NCBI GenBank assembly: GCA_021442155.1
Contig: JAKCPB010001399.1
Location: 112,973 to 176,972, forward strand
Length of the DNA: 64,000 nucleotides
Origin: Cymbidium sinense
Lineage: Eukaryota > Streptophyta > Magnoliopsida > Asparagales > Orchidaceae
Direction: 5' to 3'
The notes under the pieces are model-generated. The model worked only from the letters and a program-made list of their open reading frames with translations, did no database searches and had not been told where the DNA came from. A program made the translations under genes and the position numbers. Shown piece after piece: positions 11,536 through 21,990 of this stretch. Position 1 is the first letter of the stretch. The number at the start of each line of letters is the position of its first letter.

Positions 11536-12170
11536 ATTTCTTAAATGTTGTCTCCACCAACTGGGTGGCCCCCCTTCACCGAATTATAAGGGTATGATTA
11601 TACTCTAGTTTAAGCTTAAAAGAATTAAACAAAACCTTGCTTCGTGGAACAAGAATTATTTTAAAAATATTTTTGCTAATATCAAAAATATGGAACATTT
11701 GGTTTATTGCTTTGAAAATGAAGTTTTGACTGATCTTTCTAAACTGAAGGATTTGAATGAAGCCAAAGATAACTTTTACCTATAATATGGAAGAAACTTA
11801 ATGGTAAAAGGTCTAGTAAACATATTTTAATGGGGATAGAAATACATATTTTCATGCTCTTTTCCAAAAAAAAGAGAGCATTAAAATCTATCAACAAAAT
11901 TAAAAGTGATAATGGAAACTAGATCACTGTAAATAATGAGATTAAAGACTCTATCACTAATCATTTTAAAAATTTGCTGAACAAGAACCATACTTTAGAG
12001 GCTATCTCCAACTCATTTGATTCTTAACAATACCAGATGAAAATCATTTGCTTACTAGTTTTACTAAGGATTGTTCAAATAACATGAATGTGATTCTATT
12101 TCGTCCGTAAGGCACACTACTCAATTTTTTTCAGCATTGTTTGTTATTAAGTATGACTTAGTTGATGTAT
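11536..12170 (+). pseudogene. LINE-A ORF2 linker between endonuclease and RT
   Basis: Broken frames read TNWVAPLHPNYKGM, FKLKRIKQNLASWNKNYF and a heptad-rich helix around FENEVLTDLSKLKDLNEAKD. This is the usual pattern between the endonuclease and RT of plant L1 ORF2. Several stops are present. Confidence 0.6.
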
Positions 12171-13360
12171 GGTTGATTTCTTTAATGGTAATCCTCTGCC
12201 TAGATATTTTTCTAGTAGTTCCATTATCCTTATCCCCAAAATTGATAATCCTGAATCCTGGGGAGATTTTAGACCTATCAACCTTTGCACCTTTTTCATA
12301 AACTCATTGCTAAATTGCTTGCCAATAGAATTAGTCCTCTCCTAAAAAAATTATTTCTCTCAACCAAACTTTGTTAGAGGTAGAGCTATATCTCGATAAC
12401 ATTCTTCTCGCCAATAATTCATGACTTGGATGCCTCTAATAGAGGTGGTAACATCCTCTTCAAATTGATATCTCTAAAGCTTTTGACAACATCTCTTGGG
12501 CCTTTCTTCTTCAAATTATTCATCTTTTGGCTTCTCCGATAATTTCATCTCCATTGTAAAATTGCTTGGTTCTCTATTATTCAATGGTGAGGCCTTAGGT
12601 TTCTTCCTTCTTCTTCATGGTTTGAGACAAGGGATCCCTTGTCTCTCCCTCTTTTTATTATTATTGTAGAATATCTTTCTAGGAGCCTTAATGACCTCTT
12701 CAACAATAATCCAAGCATGTTGTTTAGAACTCTTGGTGGTATTCCTGTCTCCCATCTTAGTTTTATTAATGATTTTATTATCTTTTGTAATGCTTCCATT
12801 CATCACATTAAAAATATTAAGAACTTTTTAAATAAATTTGGGAAGGAAAGTGGTCTCTCTATTAATGAAGGCAAAAGCTGTTTCATTCCTTCCTCTAAAA
12901 TCTTTATTAATAAAATCAATCAAATCTTGAGAATCACTAATTTTCAGCAATAATAACTTCCTATTAAATATCTTGGTGCTCCCTTATATATAGGTCAGAA
13001 AAGATCACACCTCTTTGATGAGTTAATCCAAAAAATTTCTAATAAAATTTATCAATTTACCTCATTTGGTGGTAGACTCACTTTGCTTAAGAGTACCCTT
13101 AACTCCATGCCTTTATATCTTATTCAAACCATTGTTCCTACTAATTCTACCCTAAATAGAATAGAGCGCCTTCTTAATAAATTCTTTTGGGGTTCAAACA
13201 ATTCTACTAAAAGAATGCATTGGACTTCTGGGTATAAAAGTTGTGGCACCCTTGCTAAAGGTGGGCTTTGCTATTTCCATCCGAAGCTATTACTACATTC
13301 TCTCATAAACTTTGGAAAAACTTTAGGAGCAACAATAGTCTTTGGGCTAATTTCATGACT
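12171..13360 (+). pseudogene. LINE-A reverse transcriptase domain
   Basis: From the N-terminus, motifs are GNPLPRYF, SIILIPK, WGDFRPINLC (RT motif 1/2), and FDNISWAFLL (motif A region). A broken GDPLSP-equivalent lies near 12,630, followed by LFIIIVEYLSRSLNDLF and HLSFINDFIIFC (motif C). KFGKESGLSINEGKS and PIKYLGAPLY follow. Motif C should read FADD; here the first aspartate is asparagine (FIND), so polymerase activity would be lost even without the stops. The intact stretches at 12,639-12,953 and 13,083-13,358 are parts of this domain. Confidence 0.85.
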
Positions 13361-14290
13361 GCCAAGTACTGCTAGGGTAAGCATCCTCTCATTTGTCCTA
13401 ACAAGGTGGGTGACTATCATGTATGGAAAAGACTTTGTTCCATCAAATGGGAAGTCAATCCCTTATTTCTTGGGGATAAACTCGATCTTCCTTTTGGCAA
13501 GACAATTGACCGGCAAAGGGCTCCATTGATGATTTATTATCTACTCACTCTCGCTATCAAAGTGAAATCATTCTACTTGAATAATAAATGGAATGATAGT
13601 AAGCTTACTGATTATATTTTTACTTCTCTTTTAGATAAGTTTACTAACATCCCTATCGATTCTAACCATCCTGATTAAATTCTTTTTAAGCTATCCCAAA
13701 ATGGTGATTTTAACCTTAAGCATGTTTGGATTCATATTAAAGAAGCTCATGATTTCTCTAATGTTTTCTTTAAAATTTGGAATAACACTATCCCTATTTC
13801 TTATTCTATTCTAACTTGGAGAATTTTGAAAAATTTTATGTTGACTCTTTGATGTGGGGTAAGGGCTTTTATTTACCCTAAAAAATGCTACTACTATTTT
13901 CACATTGAGAATGTGAATCATGTGTTTGTTAATGGAGCTATTGCCTCCAAACTATGGGTTTGGTATAATGAGCTTTTCCATATTTATCGATTCAATGGAT
14001 CTTAACCCTTATATCATCTTCTTGATGTTTATCACATTAAAGTAATAATTGCCATCACTATTATATAGTTCATATGGATGGACAAAAATGATGCCAAACA
14101 TCGTGGGATTCCTATGAACCATAAAAGGATTATTGCTAGAATTAAAGATAAAATTTGTGCTCTATTTAATGCCAATTTACTTACCAACAATCAATTTAAA
14201 GGCTATAAATTTATGGCCAACAAGCTAGGTCTTAGCTTGCCTAAGTATCCCAATTATAAAGAGGATAAGATTGTCTATTGGATAAAGCCT
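13361..14290 (+). pseudogene. LINE-A ORF2 Cys/His (zf-RVT-like) region
   Basis: Broken frames contain KRLCSIKWEVNPLFLGDKL and LKHVWIHIKEAH, then WNNTIPISYSILTWRIL and FHIENVNHVFV, then SKLWVWYNELF. The order (W, P, H, then a second W after a family-typical HxF segment) fits the zf-RVT region of plant LINEs. Several of the expected Cys residues are lost. Confidence 0.65.
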
Positions 14291-14747
14291 CATAATATTA
14301 TTATCAAAATTAATACTGATGGTTCTATTTCTCAAAATGCTTTTGGTGGAGGCATTTTCAAAAACTTTAATGGTAAAGTTCTTTGTGCTTTTCCTATCCT
14401 CTTACCGCATGTTATATTTCTGAATTAATATAACAAAGATTTGAGATTTGCTTAAAAAGGTTGGCTAAATATCTAGAGGTGGACCTCTTGTTGATTGATA
14501 TGTTGACTTCCACCAAGGTGGGCAAAACTAATTTGTATTACCTCCTTAACCATACTAGAGCTCTCCTATCTCAAGTTTGTTTCAAAATCACTCATGTTTG
14601 GCATGAAAGTAATGTGTGTGTTGAATATCTTGCTAATTTTGGTGCAAGACTAGATGACATAACTTTCTTTGATCAGCTTAATCTTCCTGAATATTTGTGT
14701 GGTTTGATTAATTTGGATAATATTGGATTATCCTATCTCAGAAATTA
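14291..14747 (+). pseudogene. LINE-A C-terminal RNase H domain
   Basis: IKINTDGSISQNAFGGGIF gives the first catalytic Asp of RNase H (NTDGS). After a frameshift near 14,428 come IDMLTSTKVG and ITHVWHESNVCVEYLANFGA, which resembles the conserved H-x-x-R-x-x-N-x-x-A-D-x-L-A-x-x-G end of the RVT_3 RNase H family with changes. The frame ends at 14,747 in the LPEYLCGLINLDNIG tail typical of these elements. It would remove RNA from the RNA-DNA hybrid in an active element. Confidence 0.75.
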
Positions 14748-16672
14748 GTCTCATTCTTATGTTTTTAGGTCTGTTAATAGGTTTTCCTTATCTATATGTC
14801 CATTCCTTTATTTTATTTTTTTGCTTCTTATTTTTCTGATGCTTCACAAGGTTTTATTGTATTTTTTATTTCCCTTACTGAATGATGGGGTTGTGCTTCC
14901 TATTTCCCTAATGTGTTGGTTTGTGCTACCTCTTTTCCTAACTTGCAGGGATAGCTTGTGAATTTTTCTTGCCATCACTGCATTTCCTCTACACAGTTGG
15001 AACTGTACCTTGCCTCCCATTCCTATTATTTTTACTAATACTTATGGTTTAGTTGCTGCTCTATTTTCAATTGTTTTGAATTAGACAATACTGGAATACC
15101 CTATCTCAGAGATTAGTCTCATTTTTCTATTTTTGGGTCTGTTAATAGGTTTGGCTTACAAGTATGTCCATTCCTTTGTTTTATTTCTATTACTTCTTGG
15201 TCTTCTGATGCATTTCCCTGAAATTATTATATGGTTACCATGTGATGGAGGCTCTTGCCATTGTAGCCTCAGTTGTTGGTTTATTGTTAATTGTCCAGCT
15301 ATTTCTTTGGATTTATTGTACTTTCTGATTCCCTTACTGAATGATGGGGTGTGCTTCCTATTTCCCTAATGTATGAGTTTGTGCTGGTCCTTTCCCTAAT
15401 CTGCAGGGACAGATGGTGTATTTTTTGCCCATCACTATTTTGCATGATTGGGATTGCCTCTCATTCTGCTCTGTCGTTCATAGTTTGCTAGTTTGGATAC
15501 AGTTGAATGGTCTTTGGGTTTTATCTTCGCAGATAACTATTGTGTTATTTTTTGACCGGTCTTTTGTCATTGACGCTATGTGGTTAACCATATTATCTGT
15601 GTTTTGCAATATGGGTCAATCTATTATTTCATTTCCTCTTGGATCTCTTAGATTGCAATTATTGTTGTGATTATGCTATTATCAAGTTTGTTAACATCAT
15701 TGATGACCCAATGGCTTTCCTCTTACGTGCTATTTTCTTGGCCAAGAGGATCATAGGATGGTTTTGCATATATGCAGAGTGGCTTTTTTTGGATTACTCC
15801 ATCCTAATATTATCTTTGGATTCTGATTATGTTGTTAACCTCATTATGTGACCTTGTTGTATGGATTTTAATCTATTCATTGATATATTTATTTACTGAC
15901 ATGTATATTTATTGTGGTGATAATGCTATCAATAATGCTATCAATGGTGGATGTGGCCAAGATGTTACATCCGGTAGGGATGTTGTTGTGCATACCAAGC
16001 TATGTTGGAATTAGTTGGTAATACTTATCTTAATACTTATCTTATAGGGTTTGGTGTCATCCCTTCTCATTGATCTATGTTGCCTTCTTTGATATAGTGT
16101 ATGTGGCTATATTTTGGTAGTACTAAATATCATATGATTCTCTTTCAATGGTCTACTGTGTTGTAGGCTATGATGGCTGAGATGATTTCACTCATTGTTT
16201 GGCTAGTAGTAGAATATGTGACGTAACCCTCCATTGAAAGTTTGGATGCTCATGATTACGGCTGCCCCAATTTTGTGTGACTGGGCCTGAGCTTGTTCTC
16301 ACACACTCCCCAATATTTCTCTCAATTTATTCTAATTTTACTTTCAATTTGAGCTGTACCATTTTAAATGTGCTAACTGTTTCTACTATATGTTTGCAAT
16401 GTGCTATTTTCTTGTAGGTTCCTTCTCTAGTAGGCATAGCCTTTATCTTCCTCAAGAGCTTTCTGAAAGTGGTCCAATGGCTTCTTATTTTGATCTTTTT
16501 ATATTTTTTGCTCTCCTATTTTTTTTGCTTTGTTTTGACTGTATTTAGATAGGGGATTTACTCTCTAGGCTTTTCTATAGCTCTTTGAGCAGTAGTTCTT
16601 GAGTTTATCCCCTCTTAAGGATCTTGTAACTTCCTTTTCGTGGCAATAAAATTCCCCTATATGGGATTCCCC
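14748..16672 (+). other. LINE-A 3' UTR with an internal tandem duplication
   Basis: T-rich, non-coding. A segment starting near 14,736 (CAGAAATTAGTCTCATTCTT) recurs near 15,103 (CAGAGATTAGTCTCATTTTT). A second shared piece, CCCTTACTGAATGATGGGG followed by GTGCTTCCTATTTCCCTAAT, occurs at 14,872 and 15,331. The offset grows from about 366 to 459 bp, so the two copies have since diverged by indels. The short open frames here (15,133-16,014) have no recognisable domain and I treat them as chance. Confidence 0.65.
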
Positions 16673-16676
16673 AAAA

Positions 16677-16701
16677 AAACCCTAAGAATGGGCATAACCT
16701 T
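16677..16701. repeat. Target-site duplication of LINE-A, 3' copy
   Basis: AACCCTAAGAATGGGC plus ATAACCTT, directly after the LINE A-run, is the counterpart of the copy at 9,110-9,134. It is at once the telomere/GR-RBP junction. Confidence 0.6.
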
Positions 16702-16901
16702 GCCATCAGGAACATCACCGTCAACCAGCCTTAATCTAGATCTGGTGGTGGAGGCAAAGGCGGCAGTTATTGTATTGGTGGTTTGTGATTTGGAGGTGCT
16801 AGTGGATATGGAGGTGGTGGTCAGAGGAGTGGTGGTTATGGAGGAGGAGGCGGCAGAGTTAGTAGTGGTGGTGAGAGGAGAATCGAGGATATGATGGTGG
16901 A
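16687..16901 (+). pseudogene. GR-RBP retrofragment, copy B (split by LINE-A; 3' truncated)
   Basis: It begins AATGGGCATAACCTTGCCAT, equivalent to NGxNLxxR at the RRM end. It continues into the Gly-rich tail (SRSGGGGKGGSY, YGGGGQRSGGYGG, RGYDGG by frame) and then stops abruptly at 16,901, where TAAACCTAAACC repeat begins. The stop codon, 3' UTR and A-run are missing. This copy was therefore eroded from its 3' side, opposite to the relics at 3,265 and 4,341. The open frame at 16,640-16,894 is a different phase and is not a gene. Confidence 0.8.
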
Positions 16902-17813
16902 TAAACCTAAACCTAACCTAAAATAAACTAAACTAAAATAAACAAAACCTAAACCTAAAATAAACTAAACCTAAACTTAAACCTAAACTAAATTAAATAA
17001 AATAAACTAAAAATAATCCAAAAGTTATAGTAAAAAATAAAAACTAAAAATAAACCTAAAATAAAAACCAAAAACCTCAACTTAAAAAATAAACTAAAAA
17101 CCTAAACCTAAACCTAAAAATAAAAAATAAATCCTAAACCTAAAAAATAAAATAAAAATAAACTAAACTATAAAATAAACGTTAACCTAAACCTAAACCT
17201 AAAAAATAAACTAAATAAAAAAATCTAAACTAAAATAAATAAACCTAAAATATAAATGAACTAAACTAAATAAAATAAAATTGAACCTAAATAAAATAAA
17301 ATAAATGTAAAATAAATAAGAATAAACTTAATCTAAAGAAACTATTTGGTTTAGATTTAAAATAAAATAAAATAAAACCCTAAACCACGGACCCTAACCC
17401 TAAAGTCAAAACCCTAGCCATAAACCCCAGACCTCCCAGGCTAGCTCCCCAGGCCTGACCCTCCTCACAAACCCTAAACCCTACCATACCCCCAGACCCT
17501 GGCAACTCCCATCCTGGGCAGGCCCTACCCAACTGAGCCACTCCCTACTAACTGACCAAACCCTACCACCCCTCCTAAACCACTAAACCCAAACTAGCAC
17601 TAGGCCTTGACCTTCTAACCTTAACCTGGGCTAAACACTAAACTGACCTGAGCCTACACTAAACCCTAGCCCCTAAACCCTAAACCTAAACCCTAAACCC
17701 TAAACCCCTGGCTACCCCCAACCCTAAACTAAAACCTAAAGAAAGTAAATAAATATAAAATAAGCATAAACCTAAAACATAATAAACCTAAGCCAAACCC
17801 TAATAATGTGTAG
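16902..17813. repeat. Telomere-like satellite with a GC-richer CCTGGG-type block
   Basis: ATAAA/CCTAAA repeat runs to a weak boundary motif at about 17,340-17,362 (TTTGGTTTAGATTT). A CCCTAAA-related block at 17,380-17,730 follows, with many CCTGGG, CCAGGC, GGCCC and CCTCC words. The last part returns to CCTAAA before copy C. The GC-rich words are unlike the rest of the array (see findings). Confidence 0.7.
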
Positions 17814-18290
17814 AACCTTAACGGCATGAACATTAGCATCAACTAGGCTCAATCTAGATCTGGCGGTGGAGGTGAAGGCAGGGGCGGCAGTTTTCGTAGT
17901 GGTGGTGGGGGATCTAGAGGTGCTAGAGGATATGGAGGTGGTGGTAAGAGCAGTCATGGTTATAGAGGCAGGTGGAGCAATGGAGGTTACAACTGTTCTG
18001 GTCACGGAGGGATAGATCGGAGATATGATGATGGATCCTGCTGCTCGAGAGGTGGTTGTGTTTTTAATGGGAACTAGAGAAACTGATGATCAGCTGATCC
18101 GATCTGCTGCTTATGGATCTGTGTCTTAACAGTTGATATAGTTATAGTTACCTATGGGTTTTCAATTTGCTCTATGCATGCTTATTTTTATTTATATCAT
18201 CGCTTGTGTCATAGAAAACTTGGTGCACTACTCGGTCAGTTAAATCAAAAAGAAGAAATGTTGAATATGAATTTGTTCTCACTTAAAAAA
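17814..18290 (+). pseudogene. GR-RBP retrofragment, copy C
   Basis: One frame from 17,814 reads through the end of the RRM (NLNGMNISIN) and the Gly-rich tail (AQSRSGGGGEGRGGSFRSGG, then GGSRGARGYGGGG and further repeats) to the end. The only breaks are three TAG codons. Two stand where Gln is expected (CAG to TAG) and one where the terminal Trp is expected, so the reading phase is otherwise kept over about 90 codons. The 3' UTR and A-run (to 18,290) are complete. The minus-strand open frame at 17,772-18,005 is a shadow of this copy. Confidence 0.85.
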
Positions 18291-18980
18291 ATAACCTTAA
18301 ACCCTAAACCCTAAACTAACCTAAACACTTAACCTAAAACCAAAAAAATAATAAACTCTAAAACTCTAAACCCTAAACCTAAACCACAAACCTAAATCCT
18401 AGGCCATAAACCTTTAACCCAAACCCCTAAAACCCTAGGCCACACGAAAACCCTAGACCTCTTAAACCCCAAACCCTAAACCCTAAACCACAAACCACAT
18501 GCCCAAACCAAACTGGGCCCTAAACCTCTACCCTTTATCACTTCACCTTGACCCTCCCTCTCCTAAATCCTAAACTCCACAGAAACACTACCCCAGGCTC
18601 TCCTAGCCCTGAGCCCTAAACTTAAAGCCTAAACTCTGAGCCTTCCCTGATCCATGCCTGAGCTGGGCATGGGCCTGAGCTAAACTCTAACCCTGAGCCT
18701 AAAACCTGACATAGCTAAGATAAATGTACTAAAGATAACAATAAACCTGGACCTGTAAGATAAAATAAAATAAACTAAACTAAAATAAACCTACCTAATA
18801 AACAGATAAACTAGATAAAGAACTAAGACAAATGGATCTAAAATAAATAAACTAAACTAGATAAAATAAAATGAACCTAAATAAAATAAAATAAAATAAA
18901 CTAAAATAAATAAAAATTAACTAAATAAATAAAATAAACCTAAAACTCGTTTTTACTTTTTTGAAAAAATTTTAAAATTA
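18291..18980. repeat. Telomere-like satellite with a GC-richer block and boundary motif
   Basis: CCCTAAA variants after copy C pass into a GC-richer stretch at about 18,480-18,720 with GGGCCC, CCTGAGC and CTGGGC words. ATAAA/CCTAAA repeat follows, then a diverged boundary motif at 18,946-18,980 (CTCGTTTTTACTTTTTTG plus A-run). Confidence 0.75.
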
Positions 18981-19297
18981 ATAAATAAACCATAAAACCT
19001 TAAATCTTACCCTAAACCTAACAGGCCCTCCCTAAACCCTAAATCCCTAAACCTCCCCCAAGCCCTAAACCTAAACCACACCCCTCCTAAACCAACCCAC
19101 TAAACCCTTAACATTAAATCCTCAAAATTAAATACTAAACCCTAAACCTTAAAACCCTAAAACCCTAAAAAACCCACAAATCTAAACTAAACTAAACTTA
19201 AATCATAAGCTATCCCTAAACCCCAAACCCTAAACCCAACCCTAAACAAAATCCTAAACACACTAATACCTTAAAGCCTAAACCATTAACCCTAACT
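18981..19297. repeat. CCCTAAA-rich half-unit before copy D
   Basis: CCCTAAA-type repeat with CCTCCC variants at 19,020-19,100. It runs directly into the middle of a Gly-rich coding fragment at 19,298. Confidence 0.75.
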
Positions 19298-19680
19298 GTA
19301 TTGGAGGTACTAGTGGATCTGAAGGTGCTGGTGGATATGGGGGTGGTAGTTACAGAATTGGGAGGAGTGATGAAGGTTATAGCCATGGTGGTGGTGGAAG
19401 GATAGATCAGGGATATGATGGTAGATCCCGCTGCTCAAGAGGCAAGGGTGGTTCAAATGGGAACTAGAGAAATTGAAGAATGGTCATTCCAATCTGTTGC
19501 TTAGGGAACTGTGTCTTTATAGTAGAGATGGTTCTAGTTATCTAGGGTTTTTGATATGCTCTATGCGAGCTTATTTTTTATCTATGTTATCATTTATATA
19601 TTAGAAAGCTTGGTTTGCTACTTGGTTGATGAAATCAAAAAGATGAAATATTGAATCTGAATTTGTTCTCTATTAAAAAA
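19298..19680 (+). pseudogene. GR-RBP retrofragment, copy D (5' eroded)
   Basis: It starts within the Gly-rich tail (GGTGCTGGTGGATATGGGGG), so the RRM end and about 100 bp of the tail are missing. Recognisable words are RIDQGYDG, SRCSRGKGGSNGN, the stop and the complete 3' UTR. The end GAATTTGTTCTCTATT plus A-run is at 19,680, followed at once by CCTTAAACC. Only about 210 bp separate it from copy E, the closest pair of copies in the window. Confidence 0.8.
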
Positions 19681-19890
19681 CATTAAACCTTAAACCTAAA
19701 CTAAACCTAAACCCCAAATCTAAAATACCCAAAACTTAAACCCAATCCCACAAACTCTAAACCCTAAACCCTAAACAAACTTACACCCTAAACTATAAAT
19801 CCTAAACCCTAAACCCTAAACCCTAAACCCTAATCCCTAAAACCTTAAATCATAAATCATAAACTCTAAACTAAATCATAAACCCTAAAA
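19681..19890. repeat. CCCTAAA-rich spacer between copies D and E
   Basis: About 210 bp of CCCTAAA-type repeat with variants. It has no boundary motif and no TAAA-rich part, so it is much shorter than a normal unit. Confidence 0.8.
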
Positions 19891-20316
19891 ACCAGGCTCA
19901 GTCTAGATTTAGCTATGGAGGCCAAGGTGGAAGTAGAGGTTATCATAATGTTGGTGGGGGATCTAGAGGTTTTAGTGGATATGGAGGTGGTGGTTATGGA
20001 GGCAGGACGTGCAATGGAGGTTATAGCCTTGGTGGTGGTAGAGGGAGAGATTATGGAGGATCCTACTACTCGAGAGGTGGGGGTAGTTTTGATGGGAACT
20101 GGAGATTCTAATGAATGGATGATCCGATCTACTACTTTTAGAACTGAGTCTTTATACTGGGGACAGTTCTAATTATCTAGGGTTTTTCATTTGCTCTATG
20201 CATGTTCATTTTTTATCTATGTCATCGTTTGTGTCTTACAAAACTTTGTGTGCTGCTTGCTTGATGAAATCAAAAAGAAGAAATGTTGAATATGAATTTG
20301 TTCTCAATTAAAAAAT
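19891..20316 (+). pseudogene. GR-RBP retrofragment, copy E with uninterrupted reading frame
   Basis: Starting at NQAQSRF, right after the RRM end, one frame stays open for about 72 codons. It reads through YGGQGGSRGYHNVGGG, GFSGYGGGGYGGR, CNGGYSLGGGRGRDYGG and SYYSRGGGSFDGNWRF to a TAA near 20,111. The 3' UTR with A-run follows to 20,316. It has no ATG, RRM or promoter, so I class it as a pseudogene fragment, but it is the only copy whose Gly-rich frame is fully open. The open frame at 19,915-20,172 (MEAKVEVEV...) is another phase and not the true one. Confidence 0.8.
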
Positions 20317-21647
20317 ACTATAAACCCAAAATCCTAAACCCTAAACCAAAAACTAAAACATAAACCCTAAGACTAAAACCTAAACCCAAAACCCAAAACC
20401 AAAACCCTTAACCATAAAATAAACCTACCTAAACCCAAACCTACAAACCCTGCCTAAACCCTAAGCTAAATCCAAACCTACATCCTAAAACTAAATCCTA
20501 AACCCAAACCAAAAACCTAACCCTAAACTAACTCCCAAACCTTAAACTCAAAACCAAACTTAAATAATATAAACTTAAAATAAAATAAACCCTAAACCTA
20601 AAATAAAATAATAAAATAAAATGAAAACCAAAACTACTAAAATAAAATAAAATAAAATAAATACAATAAAATAAATAAAACTTTAACTAAATAAAAATAA
20701 AATAAATCTAAGACCTAAATAAAATAAACTGGGTGTGAAAATAAAATAAACCTAAAGAAAATAAAATAAAATTAAATAAAACCTAAAACTAAAAATTGGT
20801 AATCTAAACCTAAATAAAATATAAAACCTAAACCTAAAATGACTTAAATAAAATGAAACTTAAACCAAACCTAAACTAAAATAAATAAAACCTAAACTTA
20901 AAATAAACTAAACCTAAACCAAACCTAAATAAACTAAATTAAATTAAAATAAACTAAACCTAAACCTAAACCTAAACTAAATAAATAAACCAAAATAAAC
21001 CTAAAATAAAACCTAAACTAAATAAAATAAAATTGAAACCTTAAAAATAAAATAAACAAAATATTAAAATAAAATAAAATAAACAAAAATAAATAAACCA
21101 AATAAACTAAATAAAATAAAAATAGCCTAATATAAATAAATAAAATAAACTAAAATAATTAAAAAATAAACTATAAACTCTGCTCTTGATTTAAGAATAA
21201 ATAAATAAAGAACCTAAACTCCACCCTAAACTGAACCCAGGCCCATACTAAACCCTCCCCACCCCTGGGCCTAAACTACTATACCCTGAGCCCTCACTGA
21301 CCCTGGGCCCTGAGCCTGGGTGTGGCACCACCCTAAACCAGGCCTATACATTTCTGACACTAGGCCCTGGGCCTACTCTGGCCCTCTAACCACCCACCCT
21401 CAGACCTGGGCCCCTGGGCCACTCCTAATCCTAAATCTATCTCACTCTCTCCTATACTATACTGTGCAACTAACTCCCTCCTAACTAACCTAAAACCCTA
21501 ATCCTCACTCCTTCCCTCCATACCCTAAACCACAAAACCTACCACTAAACCACTACCACCTAAACCCTCCTGACCTAAACTAAATAAATAAAAAATTAAC
21601 TTAAACCCTAAAAGCTAATAAACTTAAACCAAAAGCTAAACCCTAAG
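20317..21647. repeat. Telomere-like satellite unit with GC-rich telomere-like block
   Basis: CCCTAAA/CCAAA-rich DNA (20,317-20,570), ATAAA/CCTAAA repeat (20,570-21,170) and a poorly preserved boundary segment near 21,175-21,205 (CTCTGCTCTTGATTTAAG). A GC-richer block at about 21,215-21,560 follows, dense in CCTGGGCC, GGCCCTGAG and CCCTCC words. The unit returns to TAAA repeat and ends in CCCTAAG before copy F. Confidence 0.75.
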
Positions 21648-21990
21648 AAAAGGGAGAACCTTGATAGCAAGAACATCCCTGTCAACCAGGCTCAAGTTAG
21701 ATCTAGTCGTGGAGGCAAAGGTTGAGGTGGTGGTTATCGTAGTGGTGGCGGGGGATCTGGAGGTGTTGGTGGATATAGAGGTGGCCTTTATGGAGGAGGG
21801 ATGTGTGATAGAGGTTACAACCGTGGTGGTGGCGGAGGAGAGATCAGGGATATGATGGTGATCCGTCTACTCGAGGGTGATTGATGGGACTGAGAAGCGA
21901 AGAACAGCGATTCAATCTACTTATGGAACTTTGTCTTTAAAGTAGAGATAGTTCTAGTTATCTAGGGTTTTTTATTTGCTCTATGCATGT
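21648..21990 (+). pseudogene. GR-RBP retrofragment, copy F (cut by the LTR-retrotransposon block)
   Basis: It starts AAAAGGGAGAACCTTGATAG after CCCTAAG and keeps LxxxNIxVNQAQ-type sequence and a Gly-rich tail (GGGYRSGGGGSGGVGGYRGG by frame, with indels). The 3' UTR is present up to TTTGCTCTATGCATGT at 21,990. There the retrotransposon block begins in mid-UTR. The remaining ~110 bp of UTR is not found at the other end of the block (40,440). Confidence 0.8.

Larger units (their letters stand above)
9135..16679 (+). mobile_element. LINE-A: near full-length L1-type non-LTR retrotransposon (decayed)
   Basis: The element is about 7.5 kb on the + strand. It contains, in order, a 5' UTR, an ORF1 with DUF4283 and a CCHC knuckle, an ORF2 with APE-type endonuclease, reverse transcriptase, a Cys/His region and RNase H, a ~1.9 kb 3' UTR, and an A-run at 16,673-16,679. 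This is the layout of plant L1 elements with RNase H. Many stops and frameshifts show that it is inactive. It interrupts a GR-RBP retrofragment and is flanked by an imperfect direct repeat of about 16-24 bp. The A-run runs straight into CCCTAAG, so the insertion used the telomere-like junction as target. It shares its family with LINE-B at 52,861-59,293. Confidence 0.9.
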
